Part shown: positions 36,301 to 49,091 of the stretch, piece by piece
Layout of the letters: every line of letters begins with the position of its first letter
Numbering within the stretch: the stretch's first letter is position 1
Source: Mya arenaria
Lineage: Eukaryota > Mollusca > Bivalvia > Myida > Myidae
NCBI RefSeq assembly: GCF_026914265.1
Contig: NC_069123.1
Span: 47,438,949 to 47,502,948, forward strand
Direction of reading: 5' to 3'
Length of the DNA: 64,000 nt
Program-made: the position numbers and the translations under genes
The notes under the pieces: generated by a model
The model's input: only the letters and a program-made list of their open reading frames with translations
Database searches by the model: none
What the model was told of the DNA's origin: nothing

Positions 36301-39080
36301 GAAACAGGTGTGTGTTTGTCTAACACTCAACATGGTAACATTTCCAGCCTAACATCATTTCACAACGGGAGGGTTGTAACATGTGGGATGGGATGGGGGA
36401 GGGTTCAGGGGATTGAAGGGATACTGCTATTGTTTAATCAACCAAGGTATCCTGCAGTTTTACCCAGCCTAATCCCTGTGTGGTTGTCTAACATTAACGT
36501 GGCACTTTCAGTCGGATGGGACAAGTGACGAAGTGAAACGAGAACAGATGGAGCGGCTTGTTCGGGAGGAGTTGGAGAGATGGGATAGTGAGTCTTCTAT
36601 CACACCCCAGCCCAGTGGGCGTGGGGCCTCACCCAGTAGTTCCGGGCGGGGCGGAGCACGCTCCCGCAATGGGGGAAACGCAGTATGTATTGCCAAATAT
36701 TACACTAACCCACAATAGCTAGTATCTAGTCAGAGTTCAACCATGGCTTTTATACCTGATGATTGTTATTCTGTTAGATGTTACACCATTCATTGTATTC
36801 TTTTCACAGTCAATCTTGCATCATGTTATTCAGATTTATACAATTGAAAACACCATTATATATTATCATCACTTACACAAAAGATCGTTTGTGTATTGTT
36901 TCTATCACATTTGTGTTGATGATTAACAGCTTCAGAAAAGACAACAGCCCACAGAAAATTTACTAGGAAAGCTGTTTGAAGCTCCAGAGGGGGTGATCAT
37001 GGTTCAGCAAGACCAAGCCGGGGGTCAGGTTGGCTCTGACTGTCCTGAAGCCCTTCAGAAGGCCAGACCCAAAACTGCCAATAAGCAGGATAGGTTACAC
37101 AAAAAGCTCTCGGCCAAAGATGTCAAGGTAGAGAGCCATAACACTGACTGTGACACACACTCAGAGGTGGAGTCTGACATGCACTCAGAGGTGGAGTCTG
37201 ACATGCACTCAGAGGCGGACTCTGACTTACACTCAGAAGCTGAGTCTGACATAGCAAGCACATGTGGCAGTGGTGGATCTGGAACTTCTGTATCTAGCCC
37301 CGAAACCTTACTCCTGGCCTCAGACAGCCCAACATCCCCCATTCCTCTTGACATCCTTTCTGCACCCACCAGACCCCCCAGGTCAGGATCCCTCATTGTA
37401 GACGCCAGGCGCCAGTGTAACGGTCAACCCCTTTCGAACCTCCCCCCATCCACTAGGCCTAGAACAGCCCCGGCTGGGGATCTTGTGGGCTGTGGAAAAC
37501 ACAAAGATCCAAGACCTATAACCCCCATCTTGCCTGGTATTCCCTCCAATAGCTACTCTCAATGTAAAAGTCCAGTAGGTGGCCTTACATTGACCCTGTC
37601 ACCCATGGGAGATCACTGTTCCCTTCATGATATTGGTAGGTCTCCATCTCAAAGTGATGAGAAAAGTAAGAAACTTGATATTAGTCAGCAAGATCTCAAC
37701 ACCAGGCCAAATAATGAAGTTAATTTAATCCCTGAAATAAAATCTACTGCTACTGGATCAACAATTGATTTTTCTACTATTCCTATCAGTCTAGAGTCAC
37801 ATACTAACAGTGTGTGTCAAGTTGTTACTTCAACAGTGACAGAAAAACCCATTAGCATGAATGAAGGTAATTTGAAGTCAACTTCACCAAAGGCTGAAGT
37901 AAACACCATTTCTGTTACAAAACAAGACTTAAAACTGCAAACAAAGCATAATCAAAAGCTTTTACAGAAGGAGACCTGTGAGTTGTCTGATTCTAATCCT
38001 GTTGACACGCTTGCAGTTACTACAGGGCCAATGGTGGCAGGTCTAAGGTCTGGTATTAGGCCAGTTTTCCCATGTAAGGAAGAGATAGAAGCTAAGCCAG
38101 TTGGTCTGCTTACTGCCTCTGTGTTGTCTGAAATGCCTGTAATCACAGATACAAAACCTCCCCTTGAGGTAAATCAAACAAAACCTGCTGTCATCTATGG
38201 GCAGAACACCCTTTCCTTGGAAGACAACCCGGTCTCATCTCAGTCCACAGAAAGCTTGTCCGCTGGTGATAAAACTCCTGCCCATATAAAAGACAATCAG
38301 GGTAAAAGGTCAGTTAAAGGGGTAACAAATGATAATCTTTCATTGTCAACTAACAGAGCAACTGTTTACTCTCCTCAGTCAAAAGAAATGCTTGGCCCCA
38401 TTAAGTCTTCAACGATAAACAATCCTCTGCGTTCTGCTTCTAAAGATGGGTTACAGACCACTTTGTCTGTCATTAAAGAGACCCCTATGCATTCATCCTC
38501 CAGGGAAAGGTCACATCCCTCACAGGTAACAACCACTAAATATGAGGCCATAGACACCAATGATGATAGGAAACCCAGACCCCTGCCAGTGATCACACCA
38601 ATGGGGCAGAAGATTTCTGTGGGTACACTGAGTAAGCAGGCAAAGGAAGGAAAATTGAAGAAGGCCCCTCCTGAAAATGAAACTTCTATGAGTTTACCAA
38701 ACATCACAGCCCATCAGGGAGACTCATACAGCATAGCATCTCGTAGGAGACCTATGGTGAAAGGTGAACTCTATACAGACTCAAGCCCTTATTGCATGAA
38801 CCACTCTGAGGTTACCACTGCCTCGAACATAACAACCCCAAAGCTTATACCGAAAGCTGTGGTAACAAAGAGTGAGGTCAAACGGTTTCAAAAGAGTCAG
38901 AGTCACAGAAATCCACCTCCAAGTGTCCTTATATCCCCCAATCACCTTGTTGCTACCCATACTGACAAACTGACCAGTAATGATCACAGTAGCCCTGGAT
39001 TCATCACTGACCACTCTCTTGGGCTGGGGAGAAAGGCACACGGCAGGCAGGGCTCAACTGATGCTGCACAACTTGAGTGA
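27468..39080 (+). CDS. PKD2: Polycystin-2 (TRPP cation channel) with long C-terminal tail
   Basis: Polycystin-2 is a calcium-permeable TRP-family channel of cilia and ER. Fifteen exons: 27468-27747, 30742-30855, 31255-31382, 31664-31920, 32134-32358, 32819-32981, 33149-33385, 33578-33759, 34179-34398, 34655-34788, 34978-35095, 35241-35382, 35572-35756, 36512-36682, 36936-39080. All junctions are GT-AG and in phase; total 4701 nt, 1566 residues. S1 lies at about 119-138, the extracellular polycystin domain at 140-334 ([15 protein letters not shown]), S2-S5 at 360-515, the pore filter LGD at 537-539, S6 at 555-576, an EF-hand loop [12 protein letters not shown] at 663-674 and the conserved coiled coil ([20 protein letters not shown]) near 745-785. 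An in-frame TAA lies 6 nt before the ATG. Residues 1-852 match the normal family length. The last exon then adds about 714 Ser/Thr/Pro-rich residues not found in vertebrate PKD2. Only that tail needs transcript support. Confidence 0.93.
27695..28665 (+). repeat. Tandem duplication of PKD2 exon 1 end plus intron
   Basis: The sequence around 27710-28215 recurs, diverged, at about 28290-28650. Shared landmarks in the same order are GGCAGTGGCATAAGATGTAT, 'gaattttataactg', 'gaggatcaaacc' and 'ttattccaaataattgat'. The first copy includes the 3' end of exon 1 and its donor; the second keeps both. Confidence 0.8.
28272..28339 (+). other. Candidate alternative first exon of PKD2
   Basis: Within the duplicated segment an ATG at 28272 opens a frame, [19 protein letters not shown], that ends at the same AGAT|GTATGT donor (exon end about 28330) and in the same phase as exon 1. 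Spliced to 30742 it would give a PKD2 with a 19-residue N-terminus in place of 93. It could also be a non-functional duplicate. Confidence 0.35.
30352..30377. repeat. (AT)n microsatellite in PKD2 intron 1
   Basis: About 13 AT units in the first intron of PKD2. Confidence 0.9.
30960..31048. repeat. Two-copy tandem duplication, about 43 bp
   Basis: The block TTCAACAACAACAACAATGA plus 'tgtttatttggtataactgc' occurs twice in direct succession in PKD2 intron 2. The second copy has one extra AAC. Confidence 0.85.
36184..36218 (+). other. Candidate stop-bearing cassette exon in PKD2 intron 13
   Basis: A 35-nt segment is bounded by TTCTTAG on the left and a consensus GTAAGT on the right. Read from the phase-0 end of exon 13 it encodes [10 protein letters not shown] followed by TGA. 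Inclusion would truncate the channel before the final exons, either as a short isoform or as a transcript removed by nonsense-mediated decay. It is seen only as sequence pattern. Confidence 0.3.
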
Positions 39081-42000
39081 AGCGTATGCACTGAGCATCT
39101 ATGGTATTCTATTTGGGCGGTAGAATTTGGTCGGGTTCTTATTTTTAGGTTAGCTGGAGGTGTTTGGCAATTACTGATTGGGTGTCTCTGACTGCAAACT
39201 TTCTGACTTGGTCAGTTTCTATGTAGAATGGTACTTGTTTATTTACCATTCAATTTTTTTACTTCAGTTGTAAGTTGGTAGGTTTAGGTGTTAAGATACG
39301 AGACATTTATGGGAGCGGGTCTACTTTTCAGGTTCACCCCGGATCTGATGCATGATAACCAGCATCTCCTGGTAATTAACCACTTCATTCTCTCATCATA
39401 TCACACCATTATGTGTATACACTATGTACTCACTATGTTGTTAAGAGAACATTGTGCTTCCACTTTATACATTATATCTAGAGTTATGTCTAAAAGTCTA
39501 TTAAGGTTTCTAACAAGTCTAAATGCTACCAACACTTAACTAGCTTATTGCTGTCAGAAGGTTTCAATTGTAAGAGTATAGTGAGACTGGTTAAGTCAAT
39601 AAGTGGCATCTGTCTCTCACCCAAGTGGTCCAGCAGGGTTGAAGCCGAACCAGGGAAGCATTACCTTGGCCCCTCAAACAGACACCAGTACTGGTTTCTA
39701 CCAAGGAGACTGAGAGTGATTCATAACAGCTTATGACTTTTTCGAAATTAAGCTAAAATTCATTAGTATTAAATAGCTGGTGAAGAGAATAGTTATAATG
39801 TATGAGTTGGATCCACACTTGTTCTTGATGGTTTGATATGAGGCATCCCAGGTAGCCATGTTTCAAACCTCTTTGATTATACGCAGCATGTTATTTTGCA
39901 GGCCCCATTTTGTAATACCCTGCAACTACACCAACAATCATTATTTATACTTTTTTTCCCTTCATGGCTTTGCTTATTTTCAGATTATTATTTCTGTACT
40001 AACGTTTGCTTTTTATTGATATACAGCATCTATCATTGTAAACTGTAGTAGATGTACATTGTATGTTAGCTGACTGTAAAATTACAGTAGATTTGTTTTC
40101 AATGTTATGTACAGCCGAGAGTTGACCTTCAGATGCCGTTTCTTTATGATCACGGTGACCAGAATGTAAGCTGAGCTGTTTGCTGTTGACAATAGACTGG
40201 TTCACTAACTGAGGCTCAAGCAGACAAACATTGGCATGTTCTTGTAAAACAAATCTATAAAAACTTTGAGCCTCAGTTTTGAGAACATACATCTACTCAA
40301 GTCTTGCTTGAATGTAACATCATAAACCTCCAAGAAACAAGCTGGCTATCAAATATACTGTGTAATACTAAGGCTTTTTTTGTAAATCGAGGTATTAATG
40401 CAAGAATGTTCTATGTGAAATTGAATGAAGAAGCAAAATTCTCGCTCTCTCTCGCTCAATGTCCTCCATTCATTAACTAAAAGGGCCTGAAAGCTTATGG
40501 AATAAAAATACTGACAACTTAGTGCTACACCTTAGAGGGTCTGAAAGAAGTTTGAGTAACATATTTAGAAAATATACAAGTAAGTTTTGCAAAGGCATTC
40601 ATCAACAAGACTTTAAGTTTGATATGTCTAATAGGAATATGTTTTGCTAACCACATATATTTTGTTTAAGAGATTATAGAGATTATTTCTAAAGCAAAAG
40701 TACTTGAATTGGGTGTTGTATACAAAGCAAACATTTCCATATACCCTGTACTCAGGTAGTGAATAGCATGAGAAAAAAAAAGATTTATGTCACATGACTG
40801 TCCTGTTTTTGCGCCATTCTTAGACTTCATGACAACTCCTTAAATATCTTCAACTGTGTTAGTAGTATCTTTTCATATTCCTGACAAATTCCTGACAGTT
40901 TTAGAACAATTTAGGAGATGTTTGTGGAGATCTTGTAAGCTCACTGTTATGTATAAATTTGACCTGCAGTTTTCTTATTCATTTGTGCTACTGTCAGCTT
41001 ATCTAGAATGATGCCCTGACGTGTACCAGTATATGATAGCCACTTGCCTTTTAAGTATTCAAATTTAGTTTAAACTTTTTTTTGTATTGGGAAAATATTT
41101 AGCATGATTTGTATTTTCCAGAATATTTATCGTGTAACTAGATTTTAATAGCATTTATTTTGTCTTTTATCAACTAACAAGTTTGTTATTTAGATGGTTA
41201 TACATTAAAGGATCAAGTGTTAATCAAAATTCACCATCTTTATAGATGTAGAATGTCTAACGAGAATGATTTGTAAATGTTTGAATTTTCATTTGTTGAC
41301 ATGACAAATTGTTTCACTTTAAAGGAGCGAAAGTTTGTTGCCCAAAGACATAAGTAAAGGTAGATCAATGTACAACATACATAACCATAGTAAACACCTG
41401 TTACTGCATGTGGGTGAAAGATGGCGCCAATGTGTGTGATTTGTATGTAACATTACTGAAGTTTTACAAGAACTAAACTCACTGTACTAGGTGTAACACT
41501 GCTAAGAGCATTTTAACATTGTTATTTGTGAATATTGGCATGTTGTTAAATATGTGACCCTAATATGTATTTCTGTCAGTGAAAATATTAGTACACTTAA
41601 CTCTGTTTCCCATTTTGCAGCCATATTTTCCAATTCCAATAATGAGGAGAAAAATGTGGAATAGGGTAAACATGGTTTCGCTTTAGTCACCATAGGTTAG
41701 GGAATAGGCTACGGAGCAGTAGATGAACAGTTGAAGGTTGATGATGACAGTGTTGTAGCTTGTAACAACTAACTTATATAGGGGGCAGTCTATACCTTGG
41801 TAGGGGGAGGGTTATGGGATGTAGATTTGAAGTGGGACTGGACTGGGTGGGTGATGATAGGGAAATATGTCGTTATTCCCATGCACCAGTGGTTTGGATG
41901 TGTTGAACACCATACATAGACATTTATCACCCAGCATCTTTTTACATGTACCCCTCTGCACAGTTTTAACTCCTCTACACCTCTCCCAAAGTGGAAGTTT

Positions 42001-43530
42001 TAAGGTCAGTTGTCGGAAATTATTCCTTCTCAATCCTGGTATACCATAGGTGTTTTACAATAATCGGTTTAATCACTACTGTTCATTTAAGGCTATATCT
42101 ATAATACATTTTCAGTTCATACACTTCTAGGGTAAGAGGCTGTTTGTGTGTAGATTGTGTGATGAGGTGAGTGGGGTGTTATGGTTCAGCTTAGCGATGA
42201 AACTAGATTCATATTCATGCCAGAACCTAGTACACTCGATCAACGCTATAATATTTGTATGCTATAATGTTTGTTACACAACAATATATAAACTTAGTCA
42301 ATGGACAGGGTTACTGGCAGTGGGGGAGTGATCTTGTGATATCAGTTCCACCTTTCATCAGAGAGCCTCATCCAGAGCATTTTCTCATGTACTTGTATAT
42401 ACCTGAGAGCGATTCCATTAGCTATTAACTTTGTCACTATAAGCCTAAATGAAATAAGAATAAACTAACTAAGTCAATGTTTGTACAGTTTTATGTAAAT
42501 GAGTTATCTATAGTTAATATTGTGTGTTATTCTCTCCCATACAGACTTCAGACGTGTAACGGTAATCCTCCCTTGTTTGCATGGTTGTTCATTTATCTCC
42601 CTTTGTTGTTGTCATTACATAACATTTGCGCACACTGTGAATTCCAGTATTCACCTACTTATGCTTTCGAGATTTTCTTTGAAATATAATTCATGGAGTT
42701 TATTATTTTATTCATTTCTGTGACTGTATTTCTCCTGTTGTTCTTGTTATCACAGACTGTTCATATTAAGTTTCTCAGAGAGTTTGTTCCTTGCCCCTTA
42801 TGTTCGGTTTATTTCTTGCCCAGCTTTGCAGATGAAATAAATACCATTCTCTAGTGAATCCAAGTAAAAAATGTGTGTTTACTGCATGTTTTGAAAAGCA
42901 TCCAAATTGAGATTCCATATGTTTCATTTATTTACAAGACATATAGGTTTAAATATTTGATACAATTTTGTATCTTAAAATTATTTTTAAATGCAGACAT
43001 TTATATTTTCAACTACAGTGTTCAAAATAAGCGCAAGCCACAAAGCCCTGCACTGGTAAAATGCTTTACGGGCTTGCTCAAATTCTTTGTTTTTAATAGC
43101 GAGGCATGTTGAAAAATGTTGATGCCAACCACTAACATCCAAAAGTCTAAATTTGACGACTGAATAAAGAGTTATTTTGTGATCACAGTATTCAATATGT
43201 GAATGGGAATATTATTTTGTATTATTTTTTATTTACTTTATTTTCATTTTTAAATATGTTGTATATTTTGGTTGATACCTACTAATAGAAATAATTTAAA
43301 AAACGATAGTTTATATGACAGCTTGGATTTCAACTAAATTTGAAAGAGAAGAATAATATGAATTATTATATGATATTGTTTTTTCTTGAAAAAAAAAGCA
43401 TCTGTACATGCAGTAACTTGATTTAAACAGTGATTATAATTATGTAGGGTAATTATTAATTGAATATACCATTATTTCAATAAAATGATTCAGAAATGGA
43501 CGTTGCTAACTGTTGTTCTTGTTTTTTCAG
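39081..43530. other. PKD2 3' UTR and intergenic DNA
   Basis: Possible polyadenylation signals AATAAA occur near 40500, 42457 and 42836. A SINE-like fragment lies at about 39600-39735. No further coding exon is defended here. Confidence 0.4.
39600..39735 (+). mobile_element. SINE fragment with conserved central domain
   Basis: CACCAGTACTGGTTTCTACC at 39683-39702, followed by 'aaggagactgagagtgatt', matches the minus strand of the SINE at 63010-63162 (CATCAGTACTGGTTTCTACC). The region before it resembles a decayed tRNA-type head. Conserved central domains of this kind are known in molluscan SINE families; the exact family is not assigned. Confidence 0.5.
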
Positions 43531-43569
43531 GATATCTTTGACAGCGGAGTTTTCACCAGCCACTGCTAA
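43531..43569 (+). other. Candidate alternative terminal exon of PKD2
   Basis: After a strong polypyrimidine tract and acceptor (GTTTTTTCAG at 43521-43530) an open 39-nt segment reads DIFDSGVFTSHC then TAA. It is in phase with the end of PKD2 exon 14 (36682) and would give a channel without the long tail. AATAAA signals follow near 43865 and 43955. It is speculative without transcripts. Confidence 0.25.
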
Positions 43570-43846
43570 AAATCGATGTGAACAATGCTCCTTATAAACA
43601 TAAACTTTTAACAGTATTCAATTATCATACAATCCATCTTCAAACAAATAAACGTTAAACACTGCGATAATACATGTAAATCGTAGAAAAACTTGCAATG
43701 AAAAAGAGGTTGTGAAAACTACGACGTCGGAGTGCCAACGACCAAGGGACTTTTGAGATACTGCGATCATTCCTGGTTTTAGATCTATATCTGTTGTTAC
43801 CTTTCCAGCAGTAATTGCTAACAAGCAATTATGGCAATGATTTGAA

Positions 43847-44045
43847 AAGAAATGTTTTTAGTAAAATAAAAAATTCTAAGATTCTTATTCATTGAACTTT
43901 ACGCTTGAAGTAATGTAACATGGAAGTCATCTTATCTGTATGTACGTATCTTATGAATAAAACAGCTTTTTCGATTTCGTAATAATAAGTAGATTTACTA
44001 TCTTTTTTGCAACTTGAATTTTTGATGGTCAGTTTAGGCAATGCT
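43847..44045. repeat. Dispersed repeat, copy A (about 190 bp)
   Basis: This segment, with landmarks 'gtttttagtaaaataaaaaa' and 'aataagtagatttactatct', is about 90% alike to 47935-48115 in the same orientation. Neither copy shows terminal inverted repeats or coding capacity. Confidence 0.8.
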
Positions 44046-46209
44046 TATTTGATTTTGGAAGTTATTTGTCACACTCATTTTATGTTTTAATGAAATTCTT
44101 AATATTAAGATATTTTGCCATACTCTAACTGATGTGGTGGCCACCAAAACAACTTCCTAAAACTTACGAACTAAGTACTATTTTTTTGTGGAGCAACAAG
44201 ATCATTCTGCAAGTTACTGCTGAAAAGGTGACATATATGTGTTTTGTGTCTGTATTTGCTAGTCAATAGTGATATGTAACCCTGTCCCCAAAACAAAGTT
44301 GGGTGACTACAATAGTGCATCAGGAAATCTAATCCGTCCCAATCTTTTAAACAATAATTTTATTTTTGTGATATTTTGAAATTTTTCTTTTACATGTTTC
44401 TGTTTATTTGTTATATTATATTTTTATTTTATGTTAAGATCTGGAATTGTATTTCTTGAAATTTGGTTTACTTTGTTCTTGTATCATTTCAGAAAAATAT
44501 TAACAGCAGTCTTTTTTACTTGTACTATGGCCATGTGTTGTTTATGTCTCATTTTATGTTTTGTTGTACGGTACTTATATTATTATAGCTTAAGGAACAA
44601 AAATCATGTTTAAGATGTTTATTTGGCTTTTATAATGTATATTTTGGTCCTTATTTAATCAAAGTCATGGCATTTATGGACAGGATTACCTATGACCCTC
44701 GTAGATTTCCCGGTAGATTTTCCGTTTTCTCTTTATTACTTTATTTATAACAATCCAGCTGTGATTAAATTTAACTAAAACATCTATCCCTGAATGATGT
44801 GTGGTTTTCCAGGTACCAACTTTTAACAGTGCCATCTTGCAATGAAAGATATCTGTGATGTGAAATTTCAACTGCTGAAATCAAAACACCGCTATTGTAC
44901 AATACACTTTTCACAACAGCACAATTTTACAAAGACCAAACTATTGATGTGTTACTGATTGTAAGGAATTGTAAGTATAAGATTTTAAATTATGATGTGA
45001 AAAGTAATATGAAATCAAATTGAAATATTTTCATACTCTATTTTCTGAATTTCTCTGTCTTTCTTAGGAAAACTTCAACCTTTGTTGAGCAAAGGTTAGT
45101 ATCATCTACAAAAGTAAAATCAAGGATGACATCAAACTATAAGATCGCTAGTCCGCAGTTTCTCAAAAATTCACCAGTATTTACTCGACTGGGTACACTA
45201 TCATAAATCCAGTCTATAAGTCAAAAAGAAAAAACAAATTCTTGGCATTTTATTTGTTTTATTGATTTTTTAACCAAAACGTTTGTAATTATCTCAATAA
45301 AGTCATTATATATGCAAAATAATGTTTTATACAAGTGCAAGTTGGTATATAGCTCTAAAACAATTTTTAACAGATCAATTTTCCCAAAAAGTATATATCA
45401 ACATAAGTATTGAGAAAATGAAATTCCAACAATAAGAATTTATACCATGCTTGTGTGTAATGTTTAGTAAGTATTAGAGTAATATCTTTTTTGTATTTTT
45501 GTGAAACTGCCGCCATCTTTTATGAACCAACTTTTACACAATCTAGTGCTAAAGACGTGCCTTTCTTCACCAAACTTTTCACCACCACAATTGCACGTAC
45601 ACCGATTTATATCCGTCCAAGATCCCGTCCACCTTTGAACATTTATAGTAACTGTCCTGCCATTTTATGATAGAAATTGCATGCATTTTGTTACTTAAAT
45701 AATTTATTATGTATGTTAAAGATGTATATTTTCTTACACAAAAGCTTTGGCAAAGATGTACTCATTTTATCAATTGGATTTTAGAAATACAGTTATTGTT
45801 ATTTAGATATTATTGTTCAAGTTAAAAACTGTTGAAACGTCTGAAGTTGTAAAAAACAAACAAAAACATGTACAATGTACTGTCCATTTCTGCCTTAAAA
45901 TGACAGATGGAAGGACTGTAATATTTCTGTGAAATATTGAAGATCAAAAACAATTTTGGGTCATATTTTGCAATATTTTAATTACTACTAAATAATCAAA
46001 AACTTATTTTGGAACATAAGTAATTTTAGTAAAATCAAGTAATGTCTAAAACAGAACATTGAAATCATAAAACCATGCTTTATGCTAGTATTTTACTGGT
46101 AAATTTCTAGTTACAACATCAGATGTTATTGTTTTAGTTGTTTGGTGGACGTAATACAACTTGATCTAAGTTAATAAATCAGTTTAGAACTCTCAAGATG
46201 TGTTTTTTG
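44046..46209. other. Intergenic, nothing recognised
   Basis: AT-rich sequence. A short open piece near 45069-45094 is bounded by AG and GTTAGT but reads into an early stop; it is not called as a gene. Confidence 0.4.
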
Positions 46210-47040
46210 TTTCTTTTTTAATTTGTTGAATAGTGCCCTCTGCCTTAAGATATCATGCCCATAACATAGAGAATAACTGGTGATTGTCCTAGATAGGAAG
46301 TTTATCTGGCAAGTTGTGGGAATTTTGATGATTCAAGGGACATAACTCCAGATTGGTTTGTGTGATCTTGCTGGTATTCAAACTTGGTGAAGATGTTATG
46401 CCCATAAACATTGTTAGAAGGTTTGGTATAGAATGGATAAGAAATGCTTAAAAGTTATTGAGTGGACTGCAACATTATTTTGATTATTTTCCAAGTCAAG
46501 ACCCATCATAACTGCACAGAGATGTGATTCAGCTGGTTATTGATCTTGATAAGATAATCAATCCAGACTAGGCTGGTACACAAGTTAATAGCAACAATAT
46601 GCTCATGAAGGGTAAGAACTCTAATAGTTGAGTCGTGCCACTTGTTTAACTGTAAACAGACAAGCCTGGGATCCACTATTGGTGGTCTTGTTAACAAGCG
46701 TAACAAAGATTGGACAACAAATGCTCCAAAAGCAGAGGCAAAACTAATTGGGTTACATCTTGACGATTCAACAGCTATAACTCCAGTTTCAAGTTTGGAC
46801 GGCAATCAAGTTTGGTCCAGATATTGTGCCAAATAACATTGTTAAGGATATTTGATAGATTGGATAAAGTAAACTCAAGGCAGTCTGGGTCAAGGCAGTC
46901 AAAAGTGTGACGATGATGTTATCACTGGATAACATAAATTATGTAGTCACCTTAGAGGCATTGCAGATAGGGATTATGTTACATACTACATATTCCCCCT
47001 CTGACATGCTATTCAGGTGACACAACAACAGATATGGTAG
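46210..47040. repeat. Bivalve-type dispersed repeat relics
   Basis: The stretch holds phrases such as 'gggacataactccagattgg' and 'gttattgagtgga' (46459). Related wording returns at 55,890-56,160 and in other TRPM introns. It looks like decayed copies of one or two dispersed repeat families. Ends cannot be set from this window alone. Confidence 0.4.
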
Positions 47041-47934
47041 AGAATATCAACAATTATTTTACTTTATTTTTTATTTCTATGTTCAATATCATTGTAACAG
47101 CTATTCTGATTTACAGAACTACATGTATAAAAATAAATACTAAAAAAAGGAGTGAAGAATAAATTAAAAGCACAATGTCATAGTATATTCGTATACAGAA
47201 GAGATAATATCAAAAGTCAAAACATTTATTTTTTATTTTTTCAATAATGCACATTTGTTTATGCATGATACAAATCATTTATACACCTGCAAAGGCTGAT
47301 TAAAGTCCATCGAAATCATTTTGTAATTCAACATTGCTGTTTATATTTTGACTTGGCACCAGGGCATATGTAAAGGCATCCAGCAAACCCTGTACAGCCT
47401 TTAAAATTAATCATCAACTACAGTCTGGCTGAGAGTCCTCAAACACAGTCTTATTTCTATCAGTCTAACAGAAGTCTGATTAGACAAAGTTATTGTAAAA
47501 TGATATGTAAATAAAAATAAGAACATTTGTACATCAACAAAAATCCTTGTCAATTTTTTGAAGTTGTATCACATTTTGCTGCAGAAAGACTTCATTGAGG
47601 AAAAAGAATGCTCTAAAAACAAGCTAATCTTAAGTACAAGAAGCCACAGAATGTATAAACATGAATTAATACAACACAACATGATCCAGTTTTAGCTGTA
47701 TGGATTAAAATAAACAAAAGGACATAATGTAAACATACAAGACAGCTGAATCAAGCCACTTTGCCATCACAGTGTGCATGTTACAACACATCTAGACAGA
47801 TAAAACATTAGGTAGCAGAACCAAACCCAGACTAGAGCTAACACTTCTTCGGGATTGTTGCAACATACAGCATGATCACTTGAAAAAATGTGATCAATCC
47901 TTATACTTTAATAATCCACTACACATTTAGATTC

Positions 47935-48115
47935 GAAAAGAAGTGTTTTTAGTAAAATAAAAAATTCTAAGATTCTTAGTCACCGAACTATACGCTTCAA
48001 GTAATATAACATGGAACTCATCTGTATGTATGTATCTTGTGAATAAAACAGCTTTTTCAATTTCATAATAATAAGTAGATTTACTATCTATTTTGAAACT
48101 TATTTATCATGGTTA
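47935..48115. repeat. Dispersed repeat, copy B (about 180 bp)
   Basis: Direct-orientation partner of 43847-44045, 4.1 kb away, with about one difference in ten bases. It could be an element copy or a local duplication. Confidence 0.8.
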
Positions 48116-49091
48116 ACAATAAGCAATATTTTCTACAGCTGAGTATCTATTTTAAAAGAAGTCGTAAAACCTTTGTTAAATGATGTTGCAGTTATGCAAT
48201 TTGAGCGCAGTAAATACATAAAGGATGATGTCATAATGTCTTACAGTCTATATGATCTTAACTAGGCAAATGTAGATATATTGAAAGAAGCCCCCACAAC
48301 ACATGTGTATAACATCTATATACCCTTTTAAGTTGATTTCTTGTAAAGAAACAATTATAAAGAGGTAGCTAAATATGGAGGCAATTACATAGGTGAGGGG
48401 TAAGATCTAAGACGTGAGGGAAAACTGCTATGTGGCATATCAAGATCAAGCAATTACTTTCAAGGTCTATTTCCCAACCAATATGGAGAAAAACGAAAAG
48501 TTGTGATTGAAGTCCGCCTTCATTTAGTTCAGCTCTAAAATCAAAGTACGTGCATCCTGCATGTACCTACTACATGTATCTGAGAAATTATACATATTTA
48601 ATACTAACTTTAATAACACAACTATTACACTATGTATCTGTTAAAGGGAAACAATTCAAATTTGAAATCAAGAAATTGCTAAAAATGCATGAAATACCCG
48701 TGAATATCCTTTTTGCACTGTAATCTGAATAATTAAACACAGCAGAAAAGGACACAAGGGTGAATGTATATCACAGCATACATTTGATATGTAATATGGG
48801 AAATGTGTAAAAACATACAAAACTTCATTACAAATGTGACAGCCCAATAGAGCTAGAGTGACTGCAAATAGTTAATATTTACATGTAAACAAGAACAAGA
48901 TTGCGTAAGAAATAAAAACAAAAACTATGAAGTGAAATGATCACAGGTATGAGAAGTTTACAAATGTACAATCCCTTCCTCACATGATAAAATAAAACTG
49001 TATTTCATTGTTTGAAAATATAACGCTGTTATCTTTATCCATAAGTAAAACATAAATGCAAAAAAACAAATTCAGTACACACTAACAACTA
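48116..49091 (-). other. Probable 3' UTR of the TRPM gene
   Basis: This is AT-rich sequence downstream of the TRPM stop codon. No exon is seen. Confidence 0.4.

Noticed and set aside
36993-39080. The 695-residue frame as a separate gene
   Set aside because: It has no upstream promoter or ATG of its own at the 5' end and is in phase with PKD2 exon 14 through a good acceptor, so it is best read as the PKD2 last exon.
45069-45094. A 26-nt exon between AG and GTTAGT
   Set aside because: It reads into a stop after six codons and has no link to another exon; chance is likely.
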